Positions 1-9,343 of a stretch of DNA of 64,000 bases are shown here, in pieces. This DNA comes from Moraxellaceae bacterium (lineage in GTDB: Bacteria > Pseudomonadota > Gammaproteobacteria > Pseudomonadales > Moraxellaceae): assembly GCA_029267635.1 (NCBI GenBank), contig JAJUIK010000008.1:1-64000 (forward strand), written 5' to 3'. The stretch's first letter is position 1; every line of letters begins with the position of its first letter. A program made the position numbers and the translations under genes. A model generated the notes under the pieces. The model worked only from the letters and a program-made list of their open reading frames with translations. It was not told the DNA's origin and made no database searches.

Positions 1-1395
1 AGCAATTCACGCCGTCCAAGTTTCGGCATTGCCAAAAAAGGTGAACAGCCACGGGTCAATTTTGCCGGTTTGCCAATGGGGCATGAATTCACCTCCCTGA
101 TTTTGGCCTTGTTGCAAGTGTCTGGTTATGCACCCAAAGTTTCTGATGAAGTTCTGGCTCAAATCAAGGGCTTAAATCTGACCGCTGATTTTGATGTGTT
201 TGTCTCACTTAGCTGCCATAACTGTCCAGATGTAGTGCAAGCCCTCAACCTGATCGCGATTTACAATCCTGGTACCACAGCCACCATGATTGATGGCGCT
301 TTCTTCCAGGAAGAAGTGGAACAACGCAAAATTATGGCAGTGCCCATGTTGTTCCAGGATGGTAACCATATTGGTCAGGGCCGTATGACGCTGGAAGAAA
401 TCATTGCCAAGCTCGATACCAATTCAGCAGCGAAAGATGCAGAAAAACTCAATGCCAAAGATGCTTTTGATGTGCTGGTGATTGGGGGTGGTCCTGCAGG
501 CAACACCGCTGCAATTTATGCGGCACGTAAAGGCATTAAAACCGGAATTGTTGCTGAGCGTATGGGTGGTCAGGTGATGGACACCATGGACATTGAAAAC
601 TTTACTTCAGTGCAAAAAACCCAGGGTCCAAAATTTGCAGCAGCCATGGAAGAACATGTACGTGAATACGGCGTGGACATCATGAATTTGCAACGGGTGA
701 AGAATGTCATCGCTGCGGACAAAACAGCGAATGGTCTGGTGGAAATCGAGCTGGAAAACGGCGCGAAACTGCAATCGAAAACCGTGATTCTATCAACCGG
801 GGCGCGCTGGAGAGAAATGAATGTGCCGGGTGAGGCCGAATACCGTACCCGTGGTGTAGCCTACTGCCCGCACTGTGATGGCCCGCTGTTTAAAGGCAAA
901 CGTGTTGCAGTGATTGGTGGCGGTAACTCTGGTGTGGAAGCGGCGATTGACTTGGCGGGTATCGTTGAGCATGTGACCTTGCTGGAATTTGCCGATACTT
1001 TACGTGCCGATCAGGTGTTGCAGGACAAGCTTAACAGCTTGCCAAACACGACCGTGATTAAATCTGCGATGTCGACAGAAGTGGTGGGTGACGGTTCACA
1101 AGTGACGGCGCTACGTTATCAGGACCGCACCACCGGGAATGAACAGGAAATTGCCTTGTCCGGTATCTTTGTCCAGATCGGATTGTTACCAAATACCGAA
1201 TTCCTGAAAGACGTGGTGGAGTTAAATAACCGCGGTGAAATTGTGATTAATGAACGCAATGAAACCAACCTGAAAGGAGTGTTTGCTGCAGGTGACTGTA
1301 CTACAGTGCCATACAAGCAAATCATTATTGCCACGGGTGAAGGGGCGAAAGCATCGTTATCGGCGTTTGATTATATTATTCGTAACGGTAAATAA
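1..1395 (+). CDS. ahpF: Alkyl hydroperoxide reductase subunit F, 5' end missing
   Basis: Flavoprotein disulfide reductase that passes electrons from NAD(P)H to the peroxiredoxin AhpC in cytoplasmic peroxide defence. The reading frame is open from base 1, so the true start lies left of the window; 464 residues of an enzyme usually near 520 are present. In order, I see the thioredoxin-fold N-terminal part with a CHNC disulfide (214-225), the FAD site GGGPAG (about 484-501), the redox-active CPHC (865-876) and the NADPH site GGGNSG (about 916-933). All key cysteines are intact. No ahpC is visible, and it need not be adjacent. A hairpin with a T run at 1481-1516 ends the gene. Identification is very secure from motif order. 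Confidence 0.96.
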   Translation, partial: SNSRRPSFGIAKKGEQPRVNFAGLPMGHEFTSLILALLQVSGYAPKVSDEVLAQIKGLNLTADFDVFVSLSCHNCPDVVQALNLIAIYNPGTTATMIDGAFFQEEVEQRKIMAVPMLFQDGNHIGQGRMTLEEIIAKLDTNSAAKDAEKLNAKDAFDVLVIGGGPAGNTAAIYAARKGIKTGIVAERMGGQVMDTMDIENFTSVQKTQGPKFAAAMEEHVREYGVDIMNLQRVKNVIAADKTANGLVEIELENGAKLQSKTVILSTGARWREMNVPGEAEYRTRGVAYCPHCDGPLFKGKRVAVIGGGNSGVEAAIDLAGIVEHVTLLEFADTLRADQVLQDKLNSLPNTTVIKSAMSTEVVGDGSQVTALRYQDRTTGNEQEIALSGIFVQIGLLPNTEFLKDVVELNNRGEIVINERNETNLKGVFAAGDCTTVPYKQIIIATGEGAKASLSAFDYIIRNGK

Positions 1396-1414
1396 GGCAA
1401 GTAACAGTAAGCTA

Positions 1415-1451
1415 AATAAAAAAGCTGAAGGAAGAATACTTCCTTCAGCTT
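1415..1451 (-). terminator. Hairpin terminator for the ferredoxin operon
   Basis: A perfect 13-bp inverted repeat (arms 1422-1434 and 1439-1451, loop AATA). Read on the minus strand it is followed by an imperfect T run, as expected for the end of the trhP-ferredoxin transcript. It lies between two convergent genes. Confidence 0.7.
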
Positions 1452-1480
1452 AAGCAAAAAATAGCAAGTTTCCTCTTTCA

Positions 1481-1516
1481 GGGTTGAATGGATAACACCT
1501 TCAACCCTCCTTTTTT
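1481..1516 (+). terminator. Intrinsic terminator of ahpF
   Basis: Inverted repeat GGGTTGAA (1481-1488) and TTCAACCC (1500-1507), followed by TCCTTTTTT on the plus strand. It is correctly oriented to end ahpF before the convergent ferredoxin gene. Confidence 0.75.
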
Positions 1517-1526
1517 ATACGAGGAC

Positions 1527-1781
1527 TTATTTAGCGAACAAGTTGAGGCTGCTAAATTTTTCCATTAACTGTTCCTGATTCTCGACATGGTCGGGATCTT
1601 TAATGATGCAATCAATCGGGCAGACCGCCATACAGGTCGGTTCCTCATAAAAACCGACACATTCGGTACAGCGTGCCGGATCAATTTCATAGACCTTCGA
1701 GCCTTCAAAAATGGCCGTGTTCGGACATTCTGGTAGGCACATGTCACAGTTGATGCAGGCATCGGTAATCAATAAGGCCAT
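1527..1781 (-). CDS. yfhL: YfhL-type 2[4Fe-4S] ferredoxin
   Basis: Small (84 aa) cytoplasmic electron carrier. Cys9, 12, 15 and 19 form the first CxxCxxCxxxCP cluster motif, and Cys38, 41, 50 and 54 with Pro55 supply the second; an extra Cys58 is present. The length and the long segment between Cys41 and Cys50 match the YfhL/Alvin-type ferredoxins. The ATG overlaps the stop codon of trhP by one base (TAATG), which suggests translational coupling. The coupling makes it an attractive electron or cluster partner for TrhP; that partnership is inferred from context and not shown by the sequence. The family call is secure. Confidence 0.92.
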   Translation of the reverse strand: MALLITDACINCDMCLPECPNTAIFEGSKVYEIDPARCTECVGFYEEPTCMAVCPIDCIIKDPDHVENQEQLMEKFSSLNLFAK

Positions 1782-3151
1782 TACGCACCTGCATTATAAG
1801 CCAGCGAGGAAGCAGTGATACTTTCTTTGGAGTCTGGCAGGTTGCGAATCAACAGGGCATAGCTGACATCAATATCCTGCGGCACTGGAATTTCCACGAT
1901 ATGACCGGAACCTTTGGCATCATCAATGGCATTGCCTTTTTTATCGCGCATTTCAGTCAGGGTAAAGGTAATGTTGCCTTGTGGTGTCATCAACTCCAAA
2001 GAATCCCCGACCACAAAACGGTTTTTCACATCAATCTTGATGTAATCACCATTGCGTTCTAATACTTCACCGCAGAACTGTTGGAAATCAAAACGCGAAG
2101 AACCGGTTTCGTAGTTTTGATATTCACTGTGTACATGACGGCGTAGGAAGCCTTCGGTATAACCACGGTTGGCTAGACCTTCGAGTTGTAGCATCAGGCT
2201 TGGATCAAATGGACGGCCTGCCAATGCATCATCAATCGCTTTGCGGTAGATTTGTGCAGTACGTGCGCAGTAGAAATATGACTTGGTACGGCCTTCAATT
2301 TTCAGCGATGCAATGCCCATCTGGGTCAGACGTTCGACGTGTTGCACCGCACGCAAGTCTTTCGAGTTCATGAAATAGGTGCCGTGTTCATCTTCTTCAG
2401 CAGCAAACATATCTTCATCATTGCGTTGTAACAGCACGGGTTCATCAAACTGATGCTGGTCATTTTCGTTGGAGCAGCAACCTTGTTTTTCTTCCAGTTG
2501 GGTCACGGGGATTACGTCGCCAGTTTCATCCTCTCTGGCTTCGTGAATTTTGTATTCCCAGCGGCAGGCATTGGTACACGCCCCCTGGTTGGCATCGCGT
2601 TTATTCATGTAACCAGACAGCAGGCAGCGGCCAGAGTAAGCCATGCATAATGCACCATGAACAAAGACTTCGATTTCGATGTCCGGGACGTGCTGGTGAA
2701 TTTCTTCGATTTCTTCAATGGATAATTCACGTGACAAAATCACCCGAGTCAGGCCGTAGCTTTTCCAGAACTTGACGGTTGCCCAGTTGACCGCATTGGC
2801 CTGTACCGACAGGTGAATTGGCATGTCAGGGAAGGCTTCACGTACCATCATGATCAGGCCTGGATCAGACATGATCAGTGCATCAGGTCCCATCGCCACC
2901 ACAGGTTCAAGGTCGCGGATAAAGTTCTTTAGCTTGCTGTTGTGCGGCTGGATGTTGACCACGACATAGAATTTTTTGCCCAAGGCATGCGCCTCGTTAA
3001 TACCGATTTGCAGATTATCATGGTCAAATTCATTGTTACGTACACGTAAGCTATAACGTGGCTGACCCGCATACACCGCATCTGCACCATAAGCAAAGGC
3101 ATAACGCATGTTTTTTAGGGAGCCAGCAGGAGAGAGAAGTTCAGTTTGCAT
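1781..3151 (-). CDS. trhP: tRNA 5-hydroxyuridine protein TrhP (peptidase U32 family, YegQ)
   Basis: Prephenate-dependent tRNA hydroxylation protein of the U32 family; the family makes 5-hydroxyuridine at wobble position 34 and was once annotated as a protease. The protein has 456 aa. The U32 signature is at residues 161-179 (EVFVHGALC followed by SGRCLLS), with Cys169, Cys176, Cys192 and Cys196 available for an iron-sulfur cluster. A low-complexity insert containing CCSN lies near residues 223-240. The N-terminus MQTELLSPAGS is the usual family start. It is the first gene of a two-gene operon with the overlapping ferredoxin gene. The relatives RlhA and UbiU/V share the fold, but length and N-terminus fit YegQ best. 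Confidence 0.9.
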   Translation of the reverse strand: MQTELLSPAGSLKNMRYAFAYGADAVYAGQPRYSLRVRNNEFDHDNLQIGINEAHALGKKFYVVVNIQPHNSKLKNFIRDLEPVVAMGPDALIMSDPGLIMMVREAFPDMPIHLSVQANAVNWATVKFWKSYGLTRVILSRELSIEEIEEIHQHVPDIEIEVFVHGALCMAYSGRCLLSGYMNKRDANQGACTNACRWEYKIHEAREDETGDVIPVTQLEEKQGCCSNENDQHQFDEPVLLQRNDEDMFAAEEDEHGTYFMNSKDLRAVQHVERLTQMGIASLKIEGRTKSYFYCARTAQIYRKAIDDALAGRPFDPSLMLQLEGLANRGYTEGFLRRHVHSEYQNYETGSSRFDFQQFCGEVLERNGDYIKIDVKNRFVVGDSLELMTPQGNITFTLTEMRDKKGNAIDDAKGSGHIVEIPVPQDIDVSYALLIRNLPDSKESITASSLAYNAGA

Positions 3152-3360
3152 GTTGGTCGCCGCTTGAGCTAAAGACAGGGAAAAAATAGGAGATTATTTT
3201 AAGGATTTCAAGCTTCGTGCTCAACCAAGTAAAAAAGTCGGGATTGCGTGTGACTCAGCATTATTGAATTGAAATACCAAGAAAATGAAAAGAATTGCTG
3301 AATTGATAAGGATTTAACGGTGGTTTTTTGACTCAAGAAGAAATAAAAGGAAATGTAAAT

Positions 3361-3388
3361 AAAAAATCGGGAGATTCATTCTCCCGAT
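3361..3388 (-). terminator. Terminator of the TetR gene
   Basis: Perfect 9-bp stem (3366-3374 and 3380-3388, loop TTCAT). A stretch of A residues precedes it on the plus strand, which gives a T run on the minus strand just after the regulator gene. Nothing else stands out in 3152-3418. Confidence 0.75.
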
Positions 3389-3418
3389 GTGATCAATAGC
3401 CAAAACTCTGAACGGTTG

Positions 3419-4045
3419 TCATTGCACTGGCCAATAATCATCCAGGATGATGTCATTGCTCGGTAAGGAAAGTGCTTGATTTACATAAAGGTTAATCATT
3501 TTCTTGCGTGAACCGATGGAGCGTTGATAAAAACTCGAATTGAGCAGCAGACAGGCGCCATAGGTGAGCGACCAGATATAAGAATGATAGTCCCGAATCG
3601 AAATTGGATTGTTATGATTGTGCAGATAAGTTTCGGTCATGTCCTTGATGGCCAGAATACGATCCTGGCGGATCTGATACAGCTTATCGAACAGGTGATT
3701 CAGTGAAGATTCGGTCATGGTCAGATTTTCTTCGATCTGGTGTAGCAGAATCGTACGCTCGGGTGCGAGCAGATGGTGCATCATATAGATTGGGACATAG
3801 ATTTTAAAATCAGCATTGTTTTTTTTCGACAAGGCTAAAATATTTTCTTCATTACGGATAATTAGTTCGAGCAACAGCTCATTTTTACTTTTGAAATGCT
3901 TGTACAAGGTGCCTTTGGCAATATCCAATTCAATAACCAATTCATCCAGCGTAATTTGCTGGTTGTTTTCCAGTAAGAGCTCTTCAGCCACATCCAGGAT
4001 GCGTTCCTTGCGCAGCAAGAATTGTTTATGTCTTTCGATATTCAT
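3419..4045 (-). CDS. TetR/AcrR-family transcriptional regulator
   Basis: Predicted DNA-binding repressor of 208 aa. The N-terminal helix-turn-helix lies at about residues 28-55, with the typical sequence GTLYKHFKSKNELL in the recognition helix. The C-terminal ligand domain carries no residues that tell me the inducer. A strong Shine-Dalgarno-like AGGAAGG precedes the ATG. The gene stands alone between trhP and fpr, both on the same strand, with terminators on either side, so its target is not evident from an operon. An inverted repeat about 50-75 bp upstream (4095-4120) could be its own operator. Ligand and regulon are unknown. Confidence 0.85.
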   Translation of the reverse strand: MNIERHKQFLLRKERILDVAEELLLENNQQITLDELVIELDIAKGTLYKHFKSKNELLLELIIRNEENILALSKKNNADFKIYVPIYMMHHLLAPERTILLHQIEENLTMTESSLNHLFDKLYQIRQDRILAIKDMTETYLHNHNNPISIRDYHSYIWSLTYGACLLLNSSFYQRSIGSRKKMINLYVNQALSLPSNDIILDDYWPVQ

Positions 4046-4094
4046 GCGTCCTTCCTATTTCTTCTTTCTTTTAGCTTAGCATTCCATGGTTTTT

Positions 4095-4120
4095 ACTCGG
4101 AATTAGACCATTCTCCGAGT
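4095..4120. promoter_or_regulatory. Inverted repeat upstream of tetR, candidate operator
   Basis: ACTCGGA (4095-4101) is repeated in inverted form as TCCGAGT (4114-4120), 12 bases apart. It sits 50-75 bp before the TetR start codon. The span is right for a TetR-family operator, but no binding evidence can be read from sequence. Confidence 0.35.
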
Positions 4121-4294
4121 TTGCCATCTGATCCTGGCCATTGTTGGATTATTTTGGACAGATGCTGAGAGAGGTTATAGCAAAATTTGTGCGGTTTTGA
4201 ACATAAAATATCAAAATTGAGGCGATTTTTAAGGTTATTACAGCGTGGTTGGGCTGAAGTGAAAAATATAGTTATCTAGGATATTTCAATGCAT

Positions 4295-4322
4295 AAAAAA
4301 ATCGAGGTCCTGGGACCTCGAT
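4295..4322 (-). terminator. Terminator of fpr
   Basis: Perfect 10-bp inverted repeat ATCGAGGTCC/GGACCTCGAT (4301-4310, 4313-4322). On the minus strand it is followed by a T run (A run at 4295-4300 on plus). Confidence 0.8.
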
Positions 4323-4352
4323 GCACTGAACTTGTATGACCAGTGATGCGAA

Positions 4353-5132
4353 TTATTTTTCAACGAAAGCACGTTCAATCACGTAGTCGCCCATCTCACC
4401 CATACGTGGTGATTCTTTCAGGCCGTGTTGATCAAGCAAGCCAGCCACATCACGCAAGAAGTGTGGGCTACCGCACAGCATGGCACGGTCATCTTCACGG
4501 TTGAATGCTGGTAAGCCTAGATCTTTAAAGATTTGGCCAGATTCAATTAGCGCAGTCAAACGGCCTTGAGTTTTAAATGGCTCACGTGTCACGGTTGGGT
4601 AATACACCAGTTTGTCTTGAATACCCAATTCCTGGAAGAATTCGTTGTTTGGCAGTTCGTTCAAGATCAAGTCTTGATAAGCCAATTCGGAAATAAAGCG
4701 CGTACCGTGAACCACGATCACTTTTTCAAAGCGTTCATAAGTTTCCGGATCACGGATGATTGACAAGAAGGGTGCCAGACCTGTACCTGAAGACAATAAC
4801 CAGAGGTTTTTGCCTGGCAACAAGTCATCAAGAACCAACGTTCCTGTCGGTTTGCGAGACACTAAAATCTCATCGCCCACTTGTACTTTTTGCAAGATCG
4901 AAGTCAATGGACCATCTTGAACCTTGATCGAGAAGAATTCGAGTTCTTCTTCGTAATTGGCACTGGCAATTGAGTAAGCACGCATTAATGGCTTGCCATT
5001 GACTTCAAGTCCAATCATCACAAACTGACCATTCTTAAAACGCAGGCTCTGGTCGCGCGTGGTTTTAAAACTGAATAAAGTGTCATTCCAGTGGTGTACG
5101 TGAGTAATCTTTTCGACGTTAAATGCAGCCAT
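4353..5132 (-). CDS. fpr: Ferredoxin/flavodoxin-NADP+ reductase
   Basis: FAD enzyme that exchanges electrons between NADPH and ferredoxin or flavodoxin in the cytoplasm. It has 259 aa from the ATG at 5132; a longer frame would need a TTG at 5144, which is less likely. Residues 51-57 are RAYSIAS (FAD binding), 116-122 GTGLAPF (NADP binding), then CGSP near the C-terminus, and the chain ends in AFVEK, the typical tail of the bacterial subclass-I reductases. It is monocistronic, with its own terminator at 4295-4322, and is divergent from trmO. It could serve the YfhL-type ferredoxin encoded 2.6 kb away, but that is only proximity. Confidence 0.93.
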   Translation of the reverse strand: MAAFNVEKITHVHHWNDTLFSFKTTRDQSLRFKNGQFVMIGLEVNGKPLMRAYSIASANYEEELEFFSIKVQDGPLTSILQKVQVGDEILVSRKPTGTLVLDDLLPGKNLWLLSSGTGLAPFLSIIRDPETYERFEKVIVVHGTRFISELAYQDLILNELPNNEFFQELGIQDKLVYYPTVTREPFKTQGRLTALIESGQIFKDLGLPAFNREDDRAMLCGSPHFLRDVAGLLDQHGLKESPRMGEMGDYVIERAFVEK

Positions 5133-5234
5133 TAAAGGTCTCAATAAGTTATCAAATTAGAACAGGTTGCTATTCTAATCTAAAATCATTGTCTATAAAC
5201 TGAATATATTTAATTGTGTTTATCAGAAAAAGTG

Positions 5235-5948
5235 ATGAAGTCAGAACTCACGCTGCCCATAATTGGTCATATGAAATCACCTTACCGTGAGAAATTTGGA
5301 ATCCCGCGCCAACCTAATTTGGTTCAGGTCGAGTCCTATATCGAAATGGTCGAACCGTATAATGACCTGCTGGCTTTTGAAGGCATTGAGGAATTTAGTC
5401 ACTTATGGCTGGTTTGGCAGTTCCATGATAATAAAAATCAGCAGCACGCAGATAAATTTCGCCCACAAGTGCGTCCACCACGCTTAGGGGGAAATCAAAA
5501 AATCGGGGTATTTGCTACGCGTAGCATGTACCGCCCAGCACCGATTGGATTGTCTGTGGTTCAGCTCAAAGAGGTCAAAAAAATCGGTAAGTCGGTTCGG
5601 GTCTATGTCATGGGCAGTGATTTGCTCGATGGTACGCCGATTGTAGATATCAAACCCTATATTCAATATTCGGATGCTGTAGCTGATGCGCGAAGCGGTT
5701 ATGCCCAGGAAGAGCCGCTGCGTAAGCGAGTAGTCTGGTCAGCACAGGCTTTGCAACAAAAAAATGAATTATTACACCAGCAAAAAATCACCCTGCAACT
5801 GCTGGATGAATTACAGCAGGTACTGGCTCTAGATCCGCGTCCTGCCTATCAGGAGGATCCGGAGCGCATTTATAAAATGCGCTTTGCTGAGCTGGATGTT
5901 GGCTTTCAGGTGGATCAGGATCAGGTCCAGATTGTTGAGTTATTCTAA
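5235..5948 (+). CDS. trmO: tRNA (adenine37-N6)-methyltransferase TrmO
   Basis: SAM-dependent enzyme of the TsaA/UPF0066 family that N6-methylates t6A37 in threonine tRNAs. The ATG at 5235 gives 237 aa, matching the usual length near 235; the open frame extends to a TTG at 5214 that is not needed. Visible family motifs are RPPRLGG (residues about 80-86), GVFATRS (91-97) and RPAPIGLS. The C-terminal part carries DPRPAYQ, as in the enterobacterial enzyme. It is divergent from fpr and convergent with the MgtC-family gene. No strong ribosome-binding site is evident. Confidence 0.92.
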   Translation: MKSELTLPIIGHMKSPYREKFGIPRQPNLVQVESYIEMVEPYNDLLAFEGIEEFSHLWLVWQFHDNKNQQHADKFRPQVRPPRLGGNQKIGVFATRSMYRPAPIGLSVVQLKEVKKIGKSVRVYVMGSDLLDGTPIVDIKPYIQYSDAVADARSGYAQEEPLRKRVVWSAQALQQKNELLHQQKITLQLLDELQQVLALDPRPAYQEDPERIYKMRFAELDVGFQVDQDQVQIVELF

Positions 5949-5972
5949 TTTGTTGGGTCGCTGGCTAGCGGG

Positions 5973-7247
5973 TTAAAAAATTTCGTTCATGCTCCAGAGC
6001 AATCCCACCAGAATGCCCATATGGATCAGTTGAGCTGGAATAAAGGTAAGGGCATAGCGTACGCCGCCAGAAATTCCGGCATTGATGCTTTTGGCGATGG
6101 CATGGGTGGCTAAGCCGAGCATAATGGCGAACAGTAAAGTAGTGCTCTGTGCACTATCGGGTTCACCTTGCGCCACGACGGCAGCCATGGCAGCGTGGAC
6201 TTCAAAGAGCGAGGCGAGCAAGGTTCCGGCCAGTAAGCCTGCATTACCGAGAAACAGGCTGAGTGCATACACGCCGGCCTGGATCAGGGTGAGTGCACCG
6301 GCGATAATGACGGCTTCTTTTAAACTGAACATCCGTGAATCTAGGCTGAGCTGTGTGTCATTCGAGGGTGCATTGCGTAACAGCCAGGCCGACCAAAAAG
6401 CCAGGATCAGCGTCGCGATCAGCGTAGGTAAAAGAATGACTTTGAGCCAGGCGATACTGGTACCGCCTACGACAATTAACAGTTGAATTAGTGTCGCCAC
6501 ACAGGACATCAGTGCAGCACCGGCATTGGTCACGGCATTGGCACGACCATGACGGACTTCCATGCCCAAACTGGCAATCAATGCTGTGCTGGATACAAAA
6601 CCGGACGCCAGGGAGGACAGGATTAAGGCATTTTGCGAGGACAGTAAACGCTTGGCCAAATGTGCCAAAGCCTGCACTGCCAGGATTAGCGTCAGCAGTT
6701 TTAACAGCAGATAAGGATTAAGAACGGGGCCCCAAAGTGGTGTATTGGGAATTAAAGGTAAAGCAATCAGCACCAACGCCAGTAGAATGATGCCATCGCG
6801 TAATTCTGCTTCGGTAATCCATTGGCCTGCGATGCCATGCATGGATTGTTTGCCGATGAGAAGAATAGTTAAGGCCACGGAGAGACTGGCAGCCACCGGA
6901 ATATTCCAGAGACATAAGGCCCCAATGAAATAAGTGGTGACAAAGGCCAGTTCAGTGGTGACTCCTGGATCATCGGGTTGGCTTTTCATCAGGGAAACAA
7001 TGCTCATCGCGCCAATGATCAGCGCACCAGCAATCCCGCTGGCAATTCCAAACAGGAAACACAACGCTCCGAGCACGGCACTGATGGCAAAGGAACGCAG
7101 TCCGGCAAAACTGGTACTGTTTTCTTTCTGGGTGTTACGTTCGCGTTCCAGACCAATCAGCAGCCCGCAACCCAGTGCCGCCGCGATGACCATTAAAATG
7201 TCTTGGAATTGAGCCGTTTGTAATGACATTGTTGTTGTGATTTCCAA
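5973..7247 (-). CDS. MgtC/SapB-family membrane protein with DUF4010 domain
   Basis: Polytopic inner-membrane protein of 424 aa with about twelve hydrophobic segments. The N-terminal part has the MgtC/SapB signature GLLIGLERE (residues 28-36); the C-terminal half is of the DUF4010 type. Members are usually annotated as magnesium- or stress-related, but the transported substrate or partner is not established. The start is uncertain: a TTG at 7247 follows a well-placed GGGGGA, while the ATG at 7229 has no clear ribosome-binding site. It is not near a magnesium transporter gene. The family call is good and the function open. Confidence 0.82.
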   Translation of the reverse strand: MEITTTMSLQTAQFQDILMVIAAALGCGLLIGLERERNTQKENSTSFAGLRSFAISAVLGALCFLFGIASGIAGALIIGAMSIVSLMKSQPDDPGVTTELAFVTTYFIGALCLWNIPVAASLSVALTILLIGKQSMHGIAGQWITEAELRDGIILLALVLIALPLIPNTPLWGPVLNPYLLLKLLTLILAVQALAHLAKRLLSSQNALILSSLASGFVSSTALIASLGMEVRHGRANAVTNAGAALMSCVATLIQLLIVVGGTSIAWLKVILLPTLIATLILAFWSAWLLRNAPSNDTQLSLDSRMFSLKEAVIIAGALTLIQAGVYALSLFLGNAGLLAGTLLASLFEVHAAMAAVVAQGEPDSAQSTTLLFAIMLGLATHAIAKSINAGISGGVRYALTFIPAQLIHMGILVGLLWSMNEIF

Positions 7248-7482
7248 CTTTTCCCCCTTGTGATTGGGATCACCACGACGTTTTTACGGCAATGCAGATC
7301 AATTTCTTTTGGTCATGGCAAACGCCATGCTGAGGCGTAATTGCTTATTCACCATATAAAAATCATCCAGATTTGTATAGCTTAAGAATAAACAAAAATC
7401 CTTTTTTTGTGATGAACTCTACGTTTTTCATTTGAAGAATGTTTTCTACAATCAATTATTTGCCTGATGCCGATAAGGAGTT

Positions 7483-7491
7483 TGTTATAGT
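7483..7491 (+). promoter_or_regulatory. Extended -10 promoter of the gspE-like gene
   Basis: TGTTATAGT (TGn plus TATAGT at 7486-7491) lies 28 bases before the start codon of the ATPase gene. No good -35 is seen at 16-18 bases, which fits the extended -10 class. The rest of 7248-7519 holds only a short inverted repeat CATGGC/GCCATG (7314-7329). Confidence 0.45.
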
Positions 7492-7519
7492 ACGGCAAAC
7501 GGATCAATTATTTTAATTT

Positions 7520-9271
7520 ATGAAAGAATTTGTTGTTGATGCCACCTGGTGTCTTGATCAATTACAAAAAGATGGACGGATTAGCGAACGTGATCGTCTG
7601 CTGGTGCAGACCACGCACCGCCAAAAGGACCAATTGCATTGGCATCCTCTACAATGGATTGCCTATTTTAATTTGCCTGATGCGCTGTTTCCACAAACTA
7701 CCTTGACTTTAAGCCGTTTGTGTCAGTGGCTTTCAGCCAAGGCCAATGTGCCATTTTATATTATTGATCCGTTAAAAGCCGATGTGGCATTGTTGACCGG
7801 CATCATGTCCCAAGAATTCGCTTTAAGAAACAAGATCCTGGCCGTTGAAGTACAGGCCGATACCGTGCTGATCGGCACAGATCAGCCGTTTATGTATGAC
7901 TGGATTGCGAATCTTGAACGCAGTTTGCGACCGAAAAAAATCCAGCGAGTCTTGCTCAATCCGGAACAGTTGCAGCGTTATCTGACCGAATATTATCAGG
8001 TCAGCCGTGCGGTGAGTTCAGCGCAAAAAGCCGGTGGACAACTGGAAAATAAAGGCGTTGAGGCCTTATTACAGTTGGGGGATACGCAAAATCCGGATGC
8101 CAATGACCAGCACATTGTGAAACTGGTGGACTGGATTTTACAGTTTGCCTTTGAGCAGGGTGCCAGTGATATTCATCTGGAGCCACGTAAAGAAAAAGGC
8201 AAAGTACGTTTCCGTATCGATGGGGTTTTGCATACCATCTATAACATGCCGGCCACCACTTTAACTGCGGTGATTTCCCGGATCAAAATTCTGGGCCGTT
8301 TGAATGTAGCGGAAAAGCGTAAACCGCAGGATGGTCGCTTAAAAACCCGTACCCCGAAAGGACAGGAAACCGAACTGCGCCTTTCCACCTTGCCAACGGC
8401 CTTTGGTGAAAAACTGGTGATGCGTATTTTTGACCCGGAAGTTTTGGTGCGCAGCTTTCAGCAACTGGGCTTTGAAGGTCATCTATTGCAAGACTGGCAG
8501 GATCTGACCCAGCATAGCCATGGCATTATTTTGGTGACGGGGCCTACTGGCTCCGGTAAAACTACAACACTCTATTCCAGCCTGAAACAGCTGGCGACGG
8601 ATCAGGTCAATGTCTGTACCATTGAAGATCCGATTGAGATGCTGGAACCGAGTTTTAACCAAATGCAGGTCAATTTGGGGATTGAGCTGGGTTTTGCCGA
8701 AGGGGTGCGAGCCTTGATGCGTCAAGATCCGGATATCATTATGGTGGGTGAGATTCGGGATCAGGACACTGCTAATATGGCTATTCAAGCTGCATTAACC
8801 GGACATTTGGTCTTATCAACTTTACATACCAATGATGCACCATCGAGTTTGACCCGTTTACATGATTTAGGTGTGCAGCCATTTTTAAGTGCCGCGACCA
8901 TTTTGGGCGTGCTGGCACAGCGTCTGGTGCGTCAATTGTGTTCACATTGCAAGAAAGAAGGTCAGATCAATGCCCAGGAATGGCAGCATTTGACATTTGA
9001 TTATGTCATGGAAATGCCAGCCAGAACCTTTCAGGCGATTGGCTGTGAAGAATGCCGTTACACCGGTTACAAGGGCCGTGTCGGGATTTATGAATTTATG
9101 CTGATGAGTCTGGAACTGAAACAATTGCTCAGTGCTAATGCCAGCTTGGATCAGTTGCGTCAACAAGCTAAAAAAGAAGGGATTGAACCCTTACGAATCG
9201 CGGGAGCGAGAAAAGTGCTGGCTGGCGTGACGACATTGGAAGAAGTATTAAGAGTCGTGCCATTAAATTAA
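7520..9271 (+). CDS. gspE: GspE/PulE/PilB-family secretion ATPase
   Basis: Hexameric cytoplasmic ATPase that powers pseudopilus or pilus assembly in type II secretion or type IV pili. It has 583 aa: an N-terminal GspE-N-like region (1-150), then the N2 domain, Walker A GPTGSGKT ending at Lys347, Asp and His boxes with HLVLSTLHTNDA, and the zinc-binding tetracysteine Cys474/477/509/512. The invariant RIKILGRLNVAEKRKPQDGR region is present. No other secretion gene is adjacent, which agrees with the scattered type II secretion genes known in Acinetobacter. PilB is the alternative; PilB usually lies beside pilC and pilD, which are absent here. The ATPase family is certain, the exact machine less so. 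Confidence 0.85.
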   Translation: MKEFVVDATWCLDQLQKDGRISERDRLLVQTTHRQKDQLHWHPLQWIAYFNLPDALFPQTTLTLSRLCQWLSAKANVPFYIIDPLKADVALLTGIMSQEFALRNKILAVEVQADTVLIGTDQPFMYDWIANLERSLRPKKIQRVLLNPEQLQRYLTEYYQVSRAVSSAQKAGGQLENKGVEALLQLGDTQNPDANDQHIVKLVDWILQFAFEQGASDIHLEPRKEKGKVRFRIDGVLHTIYNMPATTLTAVISRIKILGRLNVAEKRKPQDGRLKTRTPKGQETELRLSTLPTAFGEKLVMRIFDPEVLVRSFQQLGFEGHLLQDWQDLTQHSHGIILVTGPTGSGKTTTLYSSLKQLATDQVNVCTIEDPIEMLEPSFNQMQVNLGIELGFAEGVRALMRQDPDIIMVGEIRDQDTANMAIQAALTGHLVLSTLHTNDAPSSLTRLHDLGVQPFLSAATILGVLAQRLVRQLCSHCKKEGQINAQEWQHLTFDYVMEMPARTFQAIGCEECRYTGYKGRVGIYEFMLMSLELKQLLSANASLDQLRQQAKKEGIEPLRIAGARKVLAGVTTLEEVLRVVPLN

Positions 9272-9320
9272 TGTATTCCTTTTTTGCATACCGAAATTTT
9301 GGGTGAATACGGGCTTCTGT

Positions 9321-9343
9321 CTTCAAAAACGCTATTTTTGAAG
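9321..9343. repeat. 9-bp inverted repeat after the gspE-like gene
   Basis: CTTCAAAAA (9321-9329) and TTTTTGAAG (9335-9343) form a perfect hairpin with a 5-base loop about 50 bases after the ATPase stop codon. It is AT-rich and has no T run of its own, so it is a weak terminator at best. Confidence 0.4.

Larger units (their letters stand above)
4046..4352. other. Intergenic region between tetR and fpr
   Basis: About 300 bases without a gene. It contains the candidate operator at 4095-4120 and the fpr terminator at 4295-4322. The AT-rich middle part shows no open frame with a credible start. Confidence 0.6.
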
